From Psilocybe azurescens (taxonomy: Eukaryota; Basidiomycota; Agaricomycetes; Agaricales; Agrocybaceae): a stretch of DNA of 56,248 nucleotides. The notes below the pieces were generated by a model. It did no database searches, was not told the origin of the DNA, and saw only the letters and a list, made by a program, of their open reading frames with translations. How positions within the stretch are numbered: the first letter of the stretch is position 1; each line of letters begins with the position of its first letter. The stretch is taken from positions 1-56,248 of the forward strand of contig JAJIRX010000169.1 in assembly GCA_023853785.1 (NCBI GenBank). Reading direction: 5' to 3'. Below, piece by piece: positions 20,960 through 31,798 of the stretch. The translations under genes were made by a program, and so were the position numbers.

Positions 20960-23900
20960 TTCCGTGGAGGCCACCGGACCCGCCATTTCCGAATTCCCCC
21001 TCACATTTAAAGCACTACTTGACATTGGATGCCCCTCTACAGTGATTAGTGGCAACATGGCCACCTCCCTCGGTCTGTGTCGTTTTCCCCCTGCCGGCCG
21101 CTGGAAGACAATCTGTCTTTGCTCACGGATGGACCGCTGCATTGTCGAGAGTATGCGAAGTTAGGGCTGACATCGGGGAATGGAGCATGGACATCGAAGA
21201 CCATTTATGCCAAGATTTGTGATGCCTTACCTGTATCTATTATACTGGGAATGCCATTTCTTTCGTCAGAACAAATCGTGATTGACACTGAGAGCCGGAC
21301 AGCAATACAAAAGTCCACCAACTACGACCTACTCAACCCCTCAATACCGGAGCGTATCTGGCAGCTGGAATACACCGTCCCTCCGCCCACCCCCAAACCT
21401 AAACGCCCTCCAAAGATACCCTTCGAGAGCGTCCCACCACCCCCACTCGATGGCAGCCGCCTCTCGCTGGCCGTCATGGCTGCGAGTGCGTGCCGGCATT
21501 GAGACACTGGCGTTTAAAGAGCGCATGGCGGCCCTCGACGCCGAGATGAAGGTGGAATTCGCCGACCTCTTCCCCCTACGTCTCCCAGACACGACAGACA
21601 CCGTACCCAACCACATATACCACAGAATTCGGCTCAAAGAGGCTAACAAGGTGGTCAAAGGACACGGTTACTCCAGCGCCCCAAGAAACACCACGACAGC
21701 TGGAAATTGCTGCTCGAGGAGCACCTAGCTGCAGGGCGACTACGCCCCTCGTCGTCTGAACATTCCTCCCCCTCCGGAATGGAGTGCCTGACCACACTGT
21801 TCCCCCACGCTGGGTGAACGATTATCGGGAGCTCAACAACAACACCGTACGCTGACGTTTTTCCCCTTGCCAGCGCATCGACGACATCCTTGCAGACTGC
21901 GGGAAGGGCAAGATCTTTGCCAAACTAGACATGACTAACTCGTTCTTCCAGACGAGGGTCCATCCGGACGACATACATCTCACCGCCGTGCGGACACCCT
22001 GGGGACTGTACGAGTGGACCGTCATGCCGATGGGGCGGATGCAATGCGCCGTCGACACACCAGCGGCGCATGACTGACGCACTGCGACACCTCATAGAAA
22101 TAATATGCCATGTATACCTCGACGACATCATCATCTGGTCGCAGGACGAGGGCGGAACATCGCCGCAATGTCAGAGCAGTGCTGGAAGCCCTCGCGCAAG
22201 GCCGGACTCTACTGCAACAAATGCAAGACCGTTCTATGGGACTCCGAGGTCAACTTCTTGGGACACATCGTCTCTAGCCACGGCATCATGGCGGATCCTC
22301 GCAAATGTGACCGCATCGTCAACTGGCCTGTACCCACCACTCGCGACCAACGTCCGGCGGCTTCCTAGGCCTCTACACGTTACTTGGCGGCTTTCCTTCC
22401 CGCACTCGCTGAACACACCTCCATCCTCACACCGCTCACAAACAAAGACTGCGACCGCGAATTTCCCAGAATGGACGGAGGTGCATCAGGTCGCATTTGA
22501 TGCCATCAAACTTATGGTCACTGGCGTCGGATGCCTCACAGTTATTGACTACGAGGACCCCGACAAACACATTTTCGTCACCACCGACGCCAGCAAGAGG
22601 CGTACCGGCCAGCGGTGCTCAGTTTCGGAGAGACGTGGAGACGGCGAGGCCAGTTGCGTACGACTCATACCAACTCAACGCGGCCAAACGCGAACTACCC
22701 TACACATGAGCAAGAGCTCCTCGCCATCATCAAGGCGCTTAAGAAGTGGCGCACCTACCTTCTTGGCGCCAAGTTCGAAATCCACACCGACCATCGCACA
22801 CTCGAATTCTTCGAGACCCAGCCTGAGACCTCCAACCGCCAGAAGCGGTGGATCAACACGCTTCGCCGGACTTCGACTTCAGCATCGTGTACGTCCGAGG
22901 TGAAGACAACACCGTGGCAGACGCGCTCTCGCACATGCCAGACGAGGCGCCTTCGGCAGAGTTAGCAGCGTGCGCCTTGGCACACACACGCACCCGCTCT
23001 TCCTCCTCCTCATCCACTCCTCCCCCTGCCAACGAGCACCCAGAGTTCCTCGCAGCAGGAGTACTCAACATCACAACCGACCAGAGCCTCCTGGACCTCA
23101 TCAGGAACGGGTACCCCGACGGCGACTTCTGCAAGCAGCTCCGCAACGGGATTACAGCGGGCAGCATCCAAGGGGGCGAAGCGAGGAGAGCAGGCTGCTA
23201 TACATCGGACGCCGTTTAGTGATCCCCGCGAACACCCAAGTACGCGAGCTGTTATACTCGCTGGCTCACGACTCTCTGGGCCATTTCGGTTTCGACAAGA
23301 GCTATGGCTCACTGAGGGAGTCTTACTTCTGGCCCAACATGCGCCAGCGACCTTGAAGCTGCGTACATCCCCTCCTGCGTTGAATGCCAGCGCAACAAGG
23401 ATCGCACCTCCAAACCCACTGGTCCCTTACACCCCCTACCCGTCCCCCCGACGCCAGCGGTTTGACACCGTCGCACTGGACTTCGTCGGCCCACTTCCTG
23501 AAGAGGACGGCAAAGACACTATCCTTACCATCACGGACACTCTGGGAGCAGACATTCGTCTCATCCCCACTCACTCCTCCGCCTCCGCCGCAGACATCGC
23601 CCTAGTATTATTCGACGAATGGTACTGCGACAATGGGTTGATGGCGAGCCTCATCTCAGACCGGGACTCACTATTCACCGCCGACGTCTGGACTGAATTA
23701 CACAAACTAACAGGAGTCAAGCTCAAAATGTCCACAGCCTTCCACCCAGAGACGGATGGCAGCAGCGAGCGGACGAACAAGACGGTCGTACAGGCCATCC
23801 GCTATTTTGTGGACCGCAACCAGAAAGGGTGGCGTAAAGCGCTACCAGCGCATACGTTTTGCCTTGATGAACACGGTCAACGCATCCACCGGTTTCTCCC

Positions 23901-24587
23901 CCTTTCAGCTCAAAACCGGACGCTCTCCACGCATCATCCCTCCCCTCATACCCCCTCTTGACTCAGCCCTGCCGGCTGAGACCTCCTGCACAGCGAGATC
24001 ATCGACAAGATCAACTTAGACGTCATGCAGGCGCAGGATGCGCTCACAGCCGCCAAGGTGCGACAGGCTTACCACGCCAACCAACACCGCAGCGCTGAGA
24101 TTGCATACAAGGTGGACGACCTAGTCATGCTGTCCACTGCAAACCGTCGCCCGTAATTACAAGCGCAAGGGCGCCAAACGCGTCGCCAAATTCATGCCGC
24201 GCTTCGATGGCCCCTACTCTGTTGTCGCCGTGCACCCTGAAAAATCCAAATACACATTGCGTCTACCAAACAACCCCAAGACCTTCCCCGGATTCCACGC
24301 CAGCCTCTTGAAACCCTTTGTGCCGAACGACGTTATGGCTTTCCCTGACCGCGCACTGCCCAAACCCGGCGTCGTCGTCACTGAAGACGGCACGGTCGAG
24401 AACGTTATCGACAAGATCGTGAGACGAACGCAGAATGGGCAGAGGCCGGCAATTCCTAGTGCGATGGGTGGGCTATGGCAGAGAACACGACGAGTGGATA
24501 GCTGGCCGCCTCCTCGAAGACAACGAAGCCCTGGACGCCTGGGAAACCGAGAATGGCATCCCCAACGACACCAACGACCTCACATAA
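20960..24587 (+). pseudogene. Gypsy Pol: PR-RT-RNaseH-IN-chromodomain, frameshifted
   Basis: Domains in order. Aspartic protease FKALLDIGCPSTVIS (about 21006-21050), with DIG where many have D-S/T-G. Reverse transcriptase: KLDMTNSFFQTRVHPDD at about 21920-21970 and the catalytic YLDD at 22115-22126. RNase H: FVTTDASK (about 22575), THEQELLAIIKALKKWR (about 22705) and DNTVADALSHMPDE (about 22910-22950). Integrase: HDSLGHFGFDKSYGSLRESY and CVECQRNK zinc region (about 23265-23400), then catalytic D in LDFVGPL (about 23480), D in SDRDSLF (about 23658) and E in SSERTNK (about 23770). GPYSVVAVHPEKSKYTLRLP follows (about 24210-24270), then a chromodomain with FLVRWVGYG and DEWI (about 24450-24505). 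Stop TAA is at 24585-24587. At least six frame changes are needed, so the protein cannot be made from this copy. Confidence 0.9.
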
Positions 24588-24767
24588 CCACCCCGTCACT
24601 TATTTCATTTTATTTTTTTCACCACAATATTCCTGCTCACTCATTCCTTACACCTCTCCGCAGTTCCTTCTTCACGATACATACATCATCGACACCATGT
24701 CATTGCACAGATTCTCCACTTCCGTAGTATAGCCTTCCCTTCACCCTTCTTTCCATCCCCCCGGGGG

Positions 24768-24793
24768 GCCATTTTTTCTGAGGGGGGGAAGAG
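24768..24793 (+). promoter_or_regulatory. Gypsy polypurine tract
   Basis: Purine-rich GAGGGGGGGAAGAG immediately upstream of the 3' LTR start TGTAAGCC; expected primer for plus-strand cDNA synthesis. Confidence 0.8.
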
Positions 24794-25079
24794 TGTAAGC
24801 CTGGCCCTTCCCCCTGTCTCACCCCTTGCTCATCGTCCGCGCGCGCGACTGGATCACGCTTATGTTCTCGATCATCACCTGACCCCGACATACAATTTTA
24901 CATGTCTCCATACCTTCGTTCCTTGTCTCTTACCACATCGAACGAAGGTACGTATTTAGATTATTGTATCCGTAGTCAGGGTCTCTTACCACATCGAACA
25001 AAGACCCTTTTGTCCTTTCCTTCCAGGCTACCTTAAGCACCACAATCCAGTGAGGCTTGTCGTACCCGGCAGCCTTTCA
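24794..25079 (+). repeat. Gypsy 3' LTR
   Basis: Same sequence as the 5' LTR apart from one extra C and one G-to-A change. Begins TGTAAGCC, ends CCTTTCA, and is followed by target duplication AGCAC. Confidence 0.95.
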
Positions 25080-25084
25080 AGCAC
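25080..25084. repeat. Target site duplication AGCAC (right)
   Basis: Matches 19204-19208; resolves the pre-insertion site. Confidence 0.9.
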
Positions 25085-25272
25085 TGTCTTCGTCTCGCTT
25101 CGTCCCAGGCTCGTCCCCTTTCCAATTACTTGTCTGTTTTGTATTCGAATGTGTCCCGACGAGCAGCAGATCCTTAACTCGCTGTATATATACCCTCCTA
25201 TACCTTCTCCCTTTTATCCCCTGTCCCTTCTTCTCCCCATCCCCTCCTTCCTTCTCCCCAGCCTCTGTCCCC
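25085..25272 (-). pseudogene. PIN-like transporter, inverted copy, continuation right of gypsy
   Basis: The reverse complement contains the purine-rich intron/loop segment and GGTATATACAG-like sequence matching 16440-16700 and 43150-43390. AAGGATCT, GGGACACATT and an AAGCGAGACGAAG stretch follow in the same order as in copy A. It joins across the gypsy element to 19208. At about 25272 it abuts NLR B, whose homology ends there. Confidence 0.7.
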
Positions 25273-27517
25273 CGATGGGCTTATGCTCCAACATGTTGAT
25301 TCTTCCGACATGGCCTTCGATTTTATGCTGCACGGCTGAAAAGACAGGACCCACAGTATTTATATAGACAACATAACCTCGTTTACCGGGGTAGAAAGTA
25401 AGGCATATCAAATCAGGGAGGTGTTGGAGATCAGATATAATGGTATCCAGATCGATACCCATTGACTCCTCGATATTGCGGATTTTATGCTCTGAGCTAA
25501 TATAAAATTTAGAACTGTATGAAGCGATGTATGCAAAGGTTGCTGAGTTTTTGGGTGATCTGTCCATGATCTGCTTTGCTGAAATTGTTTGAGCAACATT
25601 GAGAACATCTGTGAGAGATTGAAGTAGATGTAGGTGTATGTTGTGCCAGTTTGGACCATCCTCGGTCGACACAGATCTCAGCCCGGCAAGAAAAGACAAA
25701 ACAGTACTCGTAAACCAGTACAGATGGCTTGGTTGGGCGACATGAGAATGATTGCCACGAGAGAAGCTCGTGAGAAGGCTTTCGCACAGCGACTGTAATG
25801 AATCAATAATAGGTCTGGTATCGCCTGCCATCCCTGACGCCATATCCTCAAGTCTAGAGAGCATCCGACGATACACTGATAGTCCGATTCTGTCGGAATA
25901 TGTTTATATCAGTGCCCTTGCATATTTTAAATAAACAATAATGCTAAGGCACTTACCGTGCTATAGTCCGCTCGGCCCGTGGACTATCCTCAACAATATC
26001 GACCCCGAGCTTAAGCATGGCACACACAAACTCAGTCCGAACGGCGTTCCGATCAATTGCATACTCTCCTGACCTCGAATCATCCTCGAGAAATTCCTGG
26101 AACGATAGGTGAGAGAGCCAAATAGATGCCTCTTGCAATGGAGATCCGAAGATCGGCTCCAGCACATGGAACTTCTCGGAGTATGCAACCTTGGATATTG
26201 TGATTAAAGAGCTTAAGGCCTTCAACACCAGTTGAATTTCTCCGGAATCCACTCCTAGCATTTCCTGAATTGCTTTTTCGCTGACTCCGAGCAAGAGACC
26301 ACCAAGGACACGTTTCATTGTGTTTGGTCGAGGATATGATGACAGGATGGTGGCGTAGAGTTTATCGAGATCCGAAAATGCGGATGCATGATGTGGTCCA
26401 GGCGTTGTCAATATCCGGAGTTGTATTCGGGGGTCGCAGAAATTGGACGAGGCGCCAACAAATTCCAGGACAATGGATGCGTACAGGTACTGGCCTGAGG
26501 CACTACTGACAAATCGCTGGATAATATGAACTGGAGGCCAGGGACGCAGGGTAGAAGACATTATTTGAATATTCTCCTCGTAAATCTTGTTGAATTCTTT
26601 TCGAAGATACTTCTCAATATCAACATCCGCGTCCATATCATCTCGTAGAGAGAGTGATTTTGTAACGTCCACCAGCTGTCCAACTTCGAATAGATCGGAA
26701 ATCCAGTACTCCGGGCGACTAATAATGAGAAATCGAAGGGGATATTGTGCTCAATGATTGCCTTGGATAAGAGTGAAAGAATTTCGGACTGCATTTGTTT
26801 CGACCCGGCGCATTCATCCAAACCGTCGATAATAACTGTGGGGCTATGCGCAGGCCAGTCATTGATATGCAGTAATGGCTCTATGATGAGGTATCGGAGT
26901 TGGACGTCGATGGATTTTGTAGGAAGGGTGGGATTATCGAGCATAGCAGCATTAATTTGGGCACGAAAGGATGGGAAGTTGAGGGCGAGCTGATAGGCTA
27001 TTGTTGAGAATAGCTTTGTCCCGTCCCCACGTCCAATGGCATCCTTGGCGAAGAAAAAGCTCCCGGCATACTTACTGTCTTCGGGGATCTCCTGCAAAAG
27101 TACTGCAATTGAGTGGGCGATGGCAGATTTTCCGGCTCCAGCTGGTCCATTAAGCCAAAGTGCCCGTTCTTTGGGAGTAGGATTGTTAACCCAGCTGAGT
27201 ATAGCATTGATTATGTTCTCGCGAGTGCCAGGGTGGCATGTCGGGGGAGGGAAACGCTCGGCAGAGTTATACATGGCATCGGCTGCGATGTGCTGCCCCA
27301 GAATGTGCAGTCCTATTGCTCCAGAATCAGTGTATATAGTATATAACCTCTACTGGCACTCGCCTACATCCCTGCCTCCTTCGTAGTAATTCCCTTCTAC
27401 TATTTGTCGAATGCTTCCTCCGGTAATCATGACATTTTTCGCGCCTTGGAATTGCTGCATACCCGACATGTGAGATTGATAAGAGAGGATTGTGAGATCC
27501 TTCTCATTTGTAGTCAT
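25272..27517 (-). pseudogene. NACHT-domain NLR, copy B, 3'-truncated and frameshifted
   Basis: Paralogue of NLR A. The start ATG at 27517 opens MTTNEKDLTIL, a different first exon from copies A and C (MPKDEKYSAI), then converges at SGMQQFQGAKNVMITGGSIR. The first intron donor appears as GC (GTAG/GCGAGT at 27363) where A and C have GTGAG. Walker A GPAGAGKS and Walker B VIIDGLDE are intact. A one-base deletion in a C run (ATCCCC instead of ATCCCCC) near 26742 shifts the frame within the VSRPEYW segment. The frame then resumes through to TIAR (25953), and an intron leads to the C-terminal domain. Homology stops at about 25272 after KIEGH, roughly 30% short of the copy A C-terminus, at the junction with the inverted transporter fragment. 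The codon that is TGA in A is CGA here. Confidence 0.85.
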
Positions 27518-28870
27518 ATTTGTGAGGATTTAAAAGGATATGTTGTCGATGGCGTACAATGTAGTAGGAGGGAACAGAAGTTGTGTAGACGGTTCACGGG
27601 CACGGGCTCTCCATGCAGGTTGAAATAAGGCATCGAACATAGCCTCAGTTGCTGACTTTGACGTGTATCGAGTCGCATTGATCAAGATTCAAAGCCTGTA
27701 CATGCGAGCATTGCTATGTATATTCGTTTATTATATCGGTCACAAAACAGAGGCGGTGTGAATCTTTCGCAGCTGAATGCAACACCCTAGACCCATTCAC
27801 AAAAATATACATTCGGCACACTATCTGTGTCTATACACAATATTTCATAGCTTGTGAACGGCCTCGGCCTAAAGCTGTGTTGCCGCGGTGTACCGCCCTA
27901 CTCCCGTCCACTGCACCTCATGACGATCCCTACTTGAAAAGCAATTCTGCCTCTCAAATGACGTTCAACATTACCATGTATCCATTTTTTGCAATATGCT
28001 TGCATTACAGAGGCAGGGGTTATCTTTTCGTTCTGTGTCTAGAGCATAGGATTTTACATTCAGTTATCCAAGCACGTTCAAACTAAATATGTATATCAAC
28101 TAAAATAGAACCGCATACCCGCCTTCTGTGGCTATGTACGTCTGCACTCTGCCATGCTATTATTGCGGAGCCACTTTCTTGGGGTCTTGCAAGTTCGATT
28201 CTAGCTTCGCCATTGAAAAAGCTTCACTAACACTCGTGAATTCTGATTGGTATGTTTTGTTCAGTTTGATTACATTCCATGTGTTACTCCCTGGAATGGT
28301 TTCCAGGGTTATTGGCGTTAATAGGCGGCTCCATAGACTAGCAAGGCTGTGCAACGCTCTCAGAACCCTGGAACTGAGAATATGTTGATTTTTCGCCACC
28401 TCGATGACTCGGTTCGCCGGTAAGGAACAACTTACTGCGTCGTGTCGCGTGCGAAATAGGTTCAAATAACCACCTATCATGATGTGACTTTCCGAAGGCA
28501 AACCACATTTAAAGTGAGGCTCTTTCCGATATTTTTGTGGGGAAGAGAATAGAGATAACATAAGACTTGTAGTAGGCATTCCAAACACTGCAATGGCACA
28601 GGAGACGACACATCCGTTGCACGACGCCGGAAAAGGTATTTACGTTAATACTGAACAGGGAAACAGGTTTTGGTATTGTTTGGGATAGCTTATACTGCTG
28701 CTGTTTTTACCTTGACTTTACTGTTGATTCATGGTTGTCATTATATTGTAAGGAATGCTACTGCTGCGCCGACTTGAAGCCCTCTTTCAAGCCGGGTCGG
28801 GTGAAACGTTGAACGTGGACCAAACGTGGACTCCCCCGAAAGGGGGATAATATTGGGCGATGAGATTTGA
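27518..28870. other. 1.35-kb spacer of block B, no supported gene
   Basis: Not visibly related to the spacers of blocks A and C until about 28850. A minus-strand frame of 142 codons (28588-28160) has no recognisable domain. Only the last part, from about 28830, resembles the ArgRS upstream region. Confidence 0.4.
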
Positions 28871-28877
28871 CACGTGA
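28871..28877 (+). promoter_or_regulatory. CACGTGA element of ArgRS B
   Basis: Equivalent of 13313-13319, preceded by GGGATAATATTGGGCGA. In this copy it lies about 40 nt from an internal exon because exon 1 and intron 1 have been deleted. Confidence 0.35.
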
Positions 28878-28919
28878 TCGATTCAGAGCCAAGCAAAATT
28901 ACTCAACGCAACTAACACC

Positions 28920-30226
28920 GCACAGTTCCAACCGGACGAATGAGTCGTGTCCGTCGTGCTCGACAAGTGCTTCCTCCACTTCCGCGTGAAATCGATGAAC
29001 ATGATCCGGGAGGTGCTCACCCAGACGGACATCCTCACGTGCAACGCGCCATCGGGGAAACTGGAGTACGGCACGAATGACTCGGGCAAGGGCAAAAGTG
29101 AACTGGCGCGTGTGGAGAGACATGAGCGGTTCGGGGCGCAGTTTGGTGTGTATACAGGGAGAGCGAGGTGGATAAGGGGGCGTGGGCTTGATTTCGGAGT
29201 CGGACGGGACGAAGCAGGTGGAGTTGGAGAGGTGGAAGTTGGGTAGGGCCGTTGTTCGCAAGAAAGGTGCGTTCAGTTTCTGTCTTTCCTTCTTTTCACT
29301 CCCTGTTCGTTCACTCAATCCTCATTTCAATGCAGAGGAACCTCGATCTACCTGACGCGCAACATCGGCGGCGCGATCGAGTGCTACGAAAGTACAAATT
29401 CGACAAAATAATATGTGTTGGTTACTCACAACAAGGCCTCCACCTCGCGCATCTTTTAAAAGTGCTCGAACCAGTGGACTTACCTTGAGCGTTATCTCTC
29501 GTGCACATCAACTACTGGCTGGTGCAGAGTATGAGTACGAGGAAGGGCACGATGGTGTTTTTGGACGAGATTGTTAAGGAGGCGGGGAATGTGATGTACG
29601 AACAGATGATGAAGGACAAGGAGAAGTATAATGCGGTGCAGGGTCCGGAGGAGATGGCACTTTAGATTGAGATTATTGGGGTCAAGATCGAGGATATGGC
29701 TACGAAGAGGTGCGTACGAGCGCGTTATTCTCTTATCTTTTTCGTCTCCCTTTTCCTTTTTCTTTGTCTTTGTTCGATGTTGATTCTTTTTCATTTCATT
29801 TCGGATCGGGAACTACACGTTCAACTGGGATCGCATGAAATTCTTCGAAGGCGACACCAAGCCCCGCCTACAATACGCCTACGCCCGCCTCGCATCCATA
29901 TCCCGAAAAACTATCCCTCATCCCCATCCTCCCCTTTTCCTCCATCATCACCTCCCACCTCCCATCCCACACACACGCTAGGGACATCGCATTCCTCCTG
30001 GGCCCCATCCCGACGTCGTCAAGATAACACTAAAGACCCAGGATCTGTCAGGCGTGATGACGTTCGCGTTTCGGCCGGCTCATGCGATCAGCAGTGTGTG
30101 GGTGTGGTTAATGCGAAGGGGGAGAAGGATGGGGAGAAGGCTTAGGCGAAGATGTCTTTGTGTGCGCGGGAGGTGTTGGGCGGTGCGATGCGGTTGTTGA
30201 GCTTGCGGCCTTTGGAGAGGATATAG
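28920..30226 (+). pseudogene. Arginyl-tRNA synthetase, copy B, exon 1 and catalytic core deleted
   Basis: Begins at an exon-2 acceptor (ACCGCACAG before TTCCAACCGGACGAATGA), where a Trp codon has become TGA. NMIREVLTQTDILTCNAPSG to SGKGK (about 28995-29097) is followed at once by a segment equivalent to NWRVWRDMS. The HIGH motif and much of the Rossmann fold are therefore deleted. An intron lies at about 29267-29334, then SIYLTRNIGGAIECYE in shifted frames and QSMSTRKGTMVFLDEIVKEA (KMSKS-equivalent loop, with the usual G that copy A has lost). The fragment keeps the C-terminus (FAFRPAHAISS; AREVLGGAMRLLSLRPLERI, stop 30224-30226). It is the best record of the family C-terminus in the window. 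Non-functional. Confidence 0.85.
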
Positions 30227-30239
30227 ACTGGTTGGTCTA

Positions 30240-30610
30240 CCTACGGAGCAGCTATACTTTGTTATTCGAGCATCAATCTGATTGTCCGATTTCCAGGTTT
30301 TAAGGTAGTGCGCTGCATGCCCATCTGAATCTTTACCTATCTTTACCGCGCAAGCATGCTCACCGCCATTGCCCTCAGGTCTCTGGATAAACGTCTTCAA
30401 GTGATCTGGCACAGACACCGCGTCTATACACTCTCACTTTTTCTCCCGCTCGCGTACAGCATCATCCTTCGGGCTACAACCAGAAAACCACTCCACCAAT
30501 AGCAGACCCCTGATCTTTTGTCAATATTGGTCCACGCCGTCTTCATCCTCTTCCCTTTGAGACTCCCTGCTCGGAACCCCTCTTCAACCCCACTCCCTAC
30601 CAACATCCTT
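30240..30610 (-). pseudogene. Unidentified gene remnant convergent with ArgRS, copy B
   Basis: A minus-strand segment containing SVPDHLKTFIQRPEGNGGEHACAVK in overlapping phrases (about 30418-30330) and an upstream basic stretch (30606-30424). The same phrase type, VPDH followed by a Q-R/K-H segment, recurs after ArgRS at 32990-33680 and 45095-45740. Shared convergent placement suggests it was the genomic neighbour of the parent ArgRS gene. I do not recognise the family. Confidence 0.45.
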
Positions 30611-30949
30611 CTTCTACTCGCAGCGGCGTCCCACTGTCTACACAGGTCGCGTGGAGGACCTTACGTCTTAGGTGAGTTTTAACAAACATCATACGCTGCC
30701 TCAAGTGCTGGGTGCTAGTATTATGGAACCGAAGCTCTTGGGATCGCTGTTTTACGAGAGGTTGAAGTAGTCATCTAATGCCTGCATCGATTTCTTTACC
30801 GTGGAGGCGAGGAGGAATTCGCGCCAAACTTAAACAAGCAAGCTAATATTTTAAATGCATTTTACTTCGCTAAAGAGTCCCCTCTCATTAGTGCATTATG
30901 CGCCTGTCACTATGCCTAACGCGGTTTGTATTTCAATAAGGAACACAAG
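30611..30949. other. Non-coding, nothing recognised
   Basis: Junction region between the convergent remnant and an NLR scrap; no motif. Confidence 0.35.
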
Positions 30950-31075
30950 TCCATTTACCGTGCTATAGGCTGCTCATTCCTTGGACCATCTTGCAGAATA
31001 TCTATTCCAAGCTTGAGCATGGCTCACACGAAATCCATCTCAAAACCAGGTTACTGCGCCGGTGTAAGGCTTACT
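30950..31075 (-). pseudogene. NLR scrap (end of an internal exon)
   Basis: The minus strand reads FEMDFV, stop, AMLKLGIDILQDGPRNEQPIAR. It corresponds to EFVCAMLKLGVDIVEDSPRAERTIAR just before the second long intron in NLR B, including the CTTACCG-type donor context (ATTTACCGTGCTATAG). It is more diverged than NLR copies A-C and evidently an older fourth copy. Confidence 0.65.
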
Positions 31076-31798
31076 CGCATTGCAACCTGCCACTGGTTAT
31101 CTTGGGAATGGACTCTAGAGAAACCTTCTATCTCAAATAGAAACGACAACCGGGTTAATGCAGACTGGGCGGCGCTAATTGCAGTGGAACTTGCCGTCCA
31201 TGCTCTCTGTGCAATAGGATAATTATGGACCTCTACCAGGGAGCAGCTCCATTATGACTAGAAATTTATGGGGAGACGTTACAAGCCAGATAGCTAAACC
31301 GAACACCAGAACAGAAAAAGAAGGAATTTTTTACAACAAACATAACTGCAGTCATCACACTTTAGACATCGAATGGAAGAGTATTATTTATGCTGAGATC
31401 CTGCTTCACTTGAGCCACCGGAGTAGGCGCCTCATCATCTGTGTGAGCTGAGGTTTTCACTGGTTCACCACTAGCATTTATACTACTTTCACTCCCTTGT
31501 CGGGATCCACATTCCACATCCGATATGAAAGTCATTGTCTGTGAAGCTACACATTGGTGGGGTTTGGTCTTGAATGCCGAGTAAGAGTTATGTCGCCGAA
31601 AGGGGTTAAAAGTTGCTGACAAGAAGTATGTATGTCACATGACGGGTACCGTCCTGTCACTCCTCCACACATGTCACACGCACTCATTCAAGAGTTCCCT
31701 CTGTTGTGCTTCAAACTACAGGTGTTTTCTCTTTCAGAACACCTACAAAAGCATACAGCCGCACTCCCTCACCCTCTCCGCACACCAAACTCAAAAGC
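31076..31798. other. Spacer with no supported gene; 3' part is ArgRS upstream sequence
   Basis: From about 31678 (CACTCATTCAAGAGTTCCCT) to the ATG at 31799 it matches 43800-43922, the upstream region of ArgRS C2. The rest contains an 86-codon minus-strand frame without a known motif. Confidence 0.45.

Larger units (their letters stand above)
19209..25079 (+). mobile_element. Ty3/gypsy chromodomain LTR retrotransposon, full-length, coding-defective
   Basis: A 5871-bp element with 285/286-bp LTRs and a 5-bp target duplication. The internal order is Gag, protease, reverse transcriptase, RNase H, integrase, chromodomain, which is the chromovirus arrangement common in basidiomycetes. It lies inside the inverted transporter fragment. 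The two LTRs differ only by one C indel (in the CCTTCCCC run) and one G/A change (AACGAAGACC versus AACAAAGACC), so insertion looks recent. Yet the coding region has many frameshifts. Confidence 0.95.

Noticed and set aside
28160..28588. 142-codon minus-strand frame as a gene
   Set aside because: No domain, no splice context, not conserved in the other blocks.
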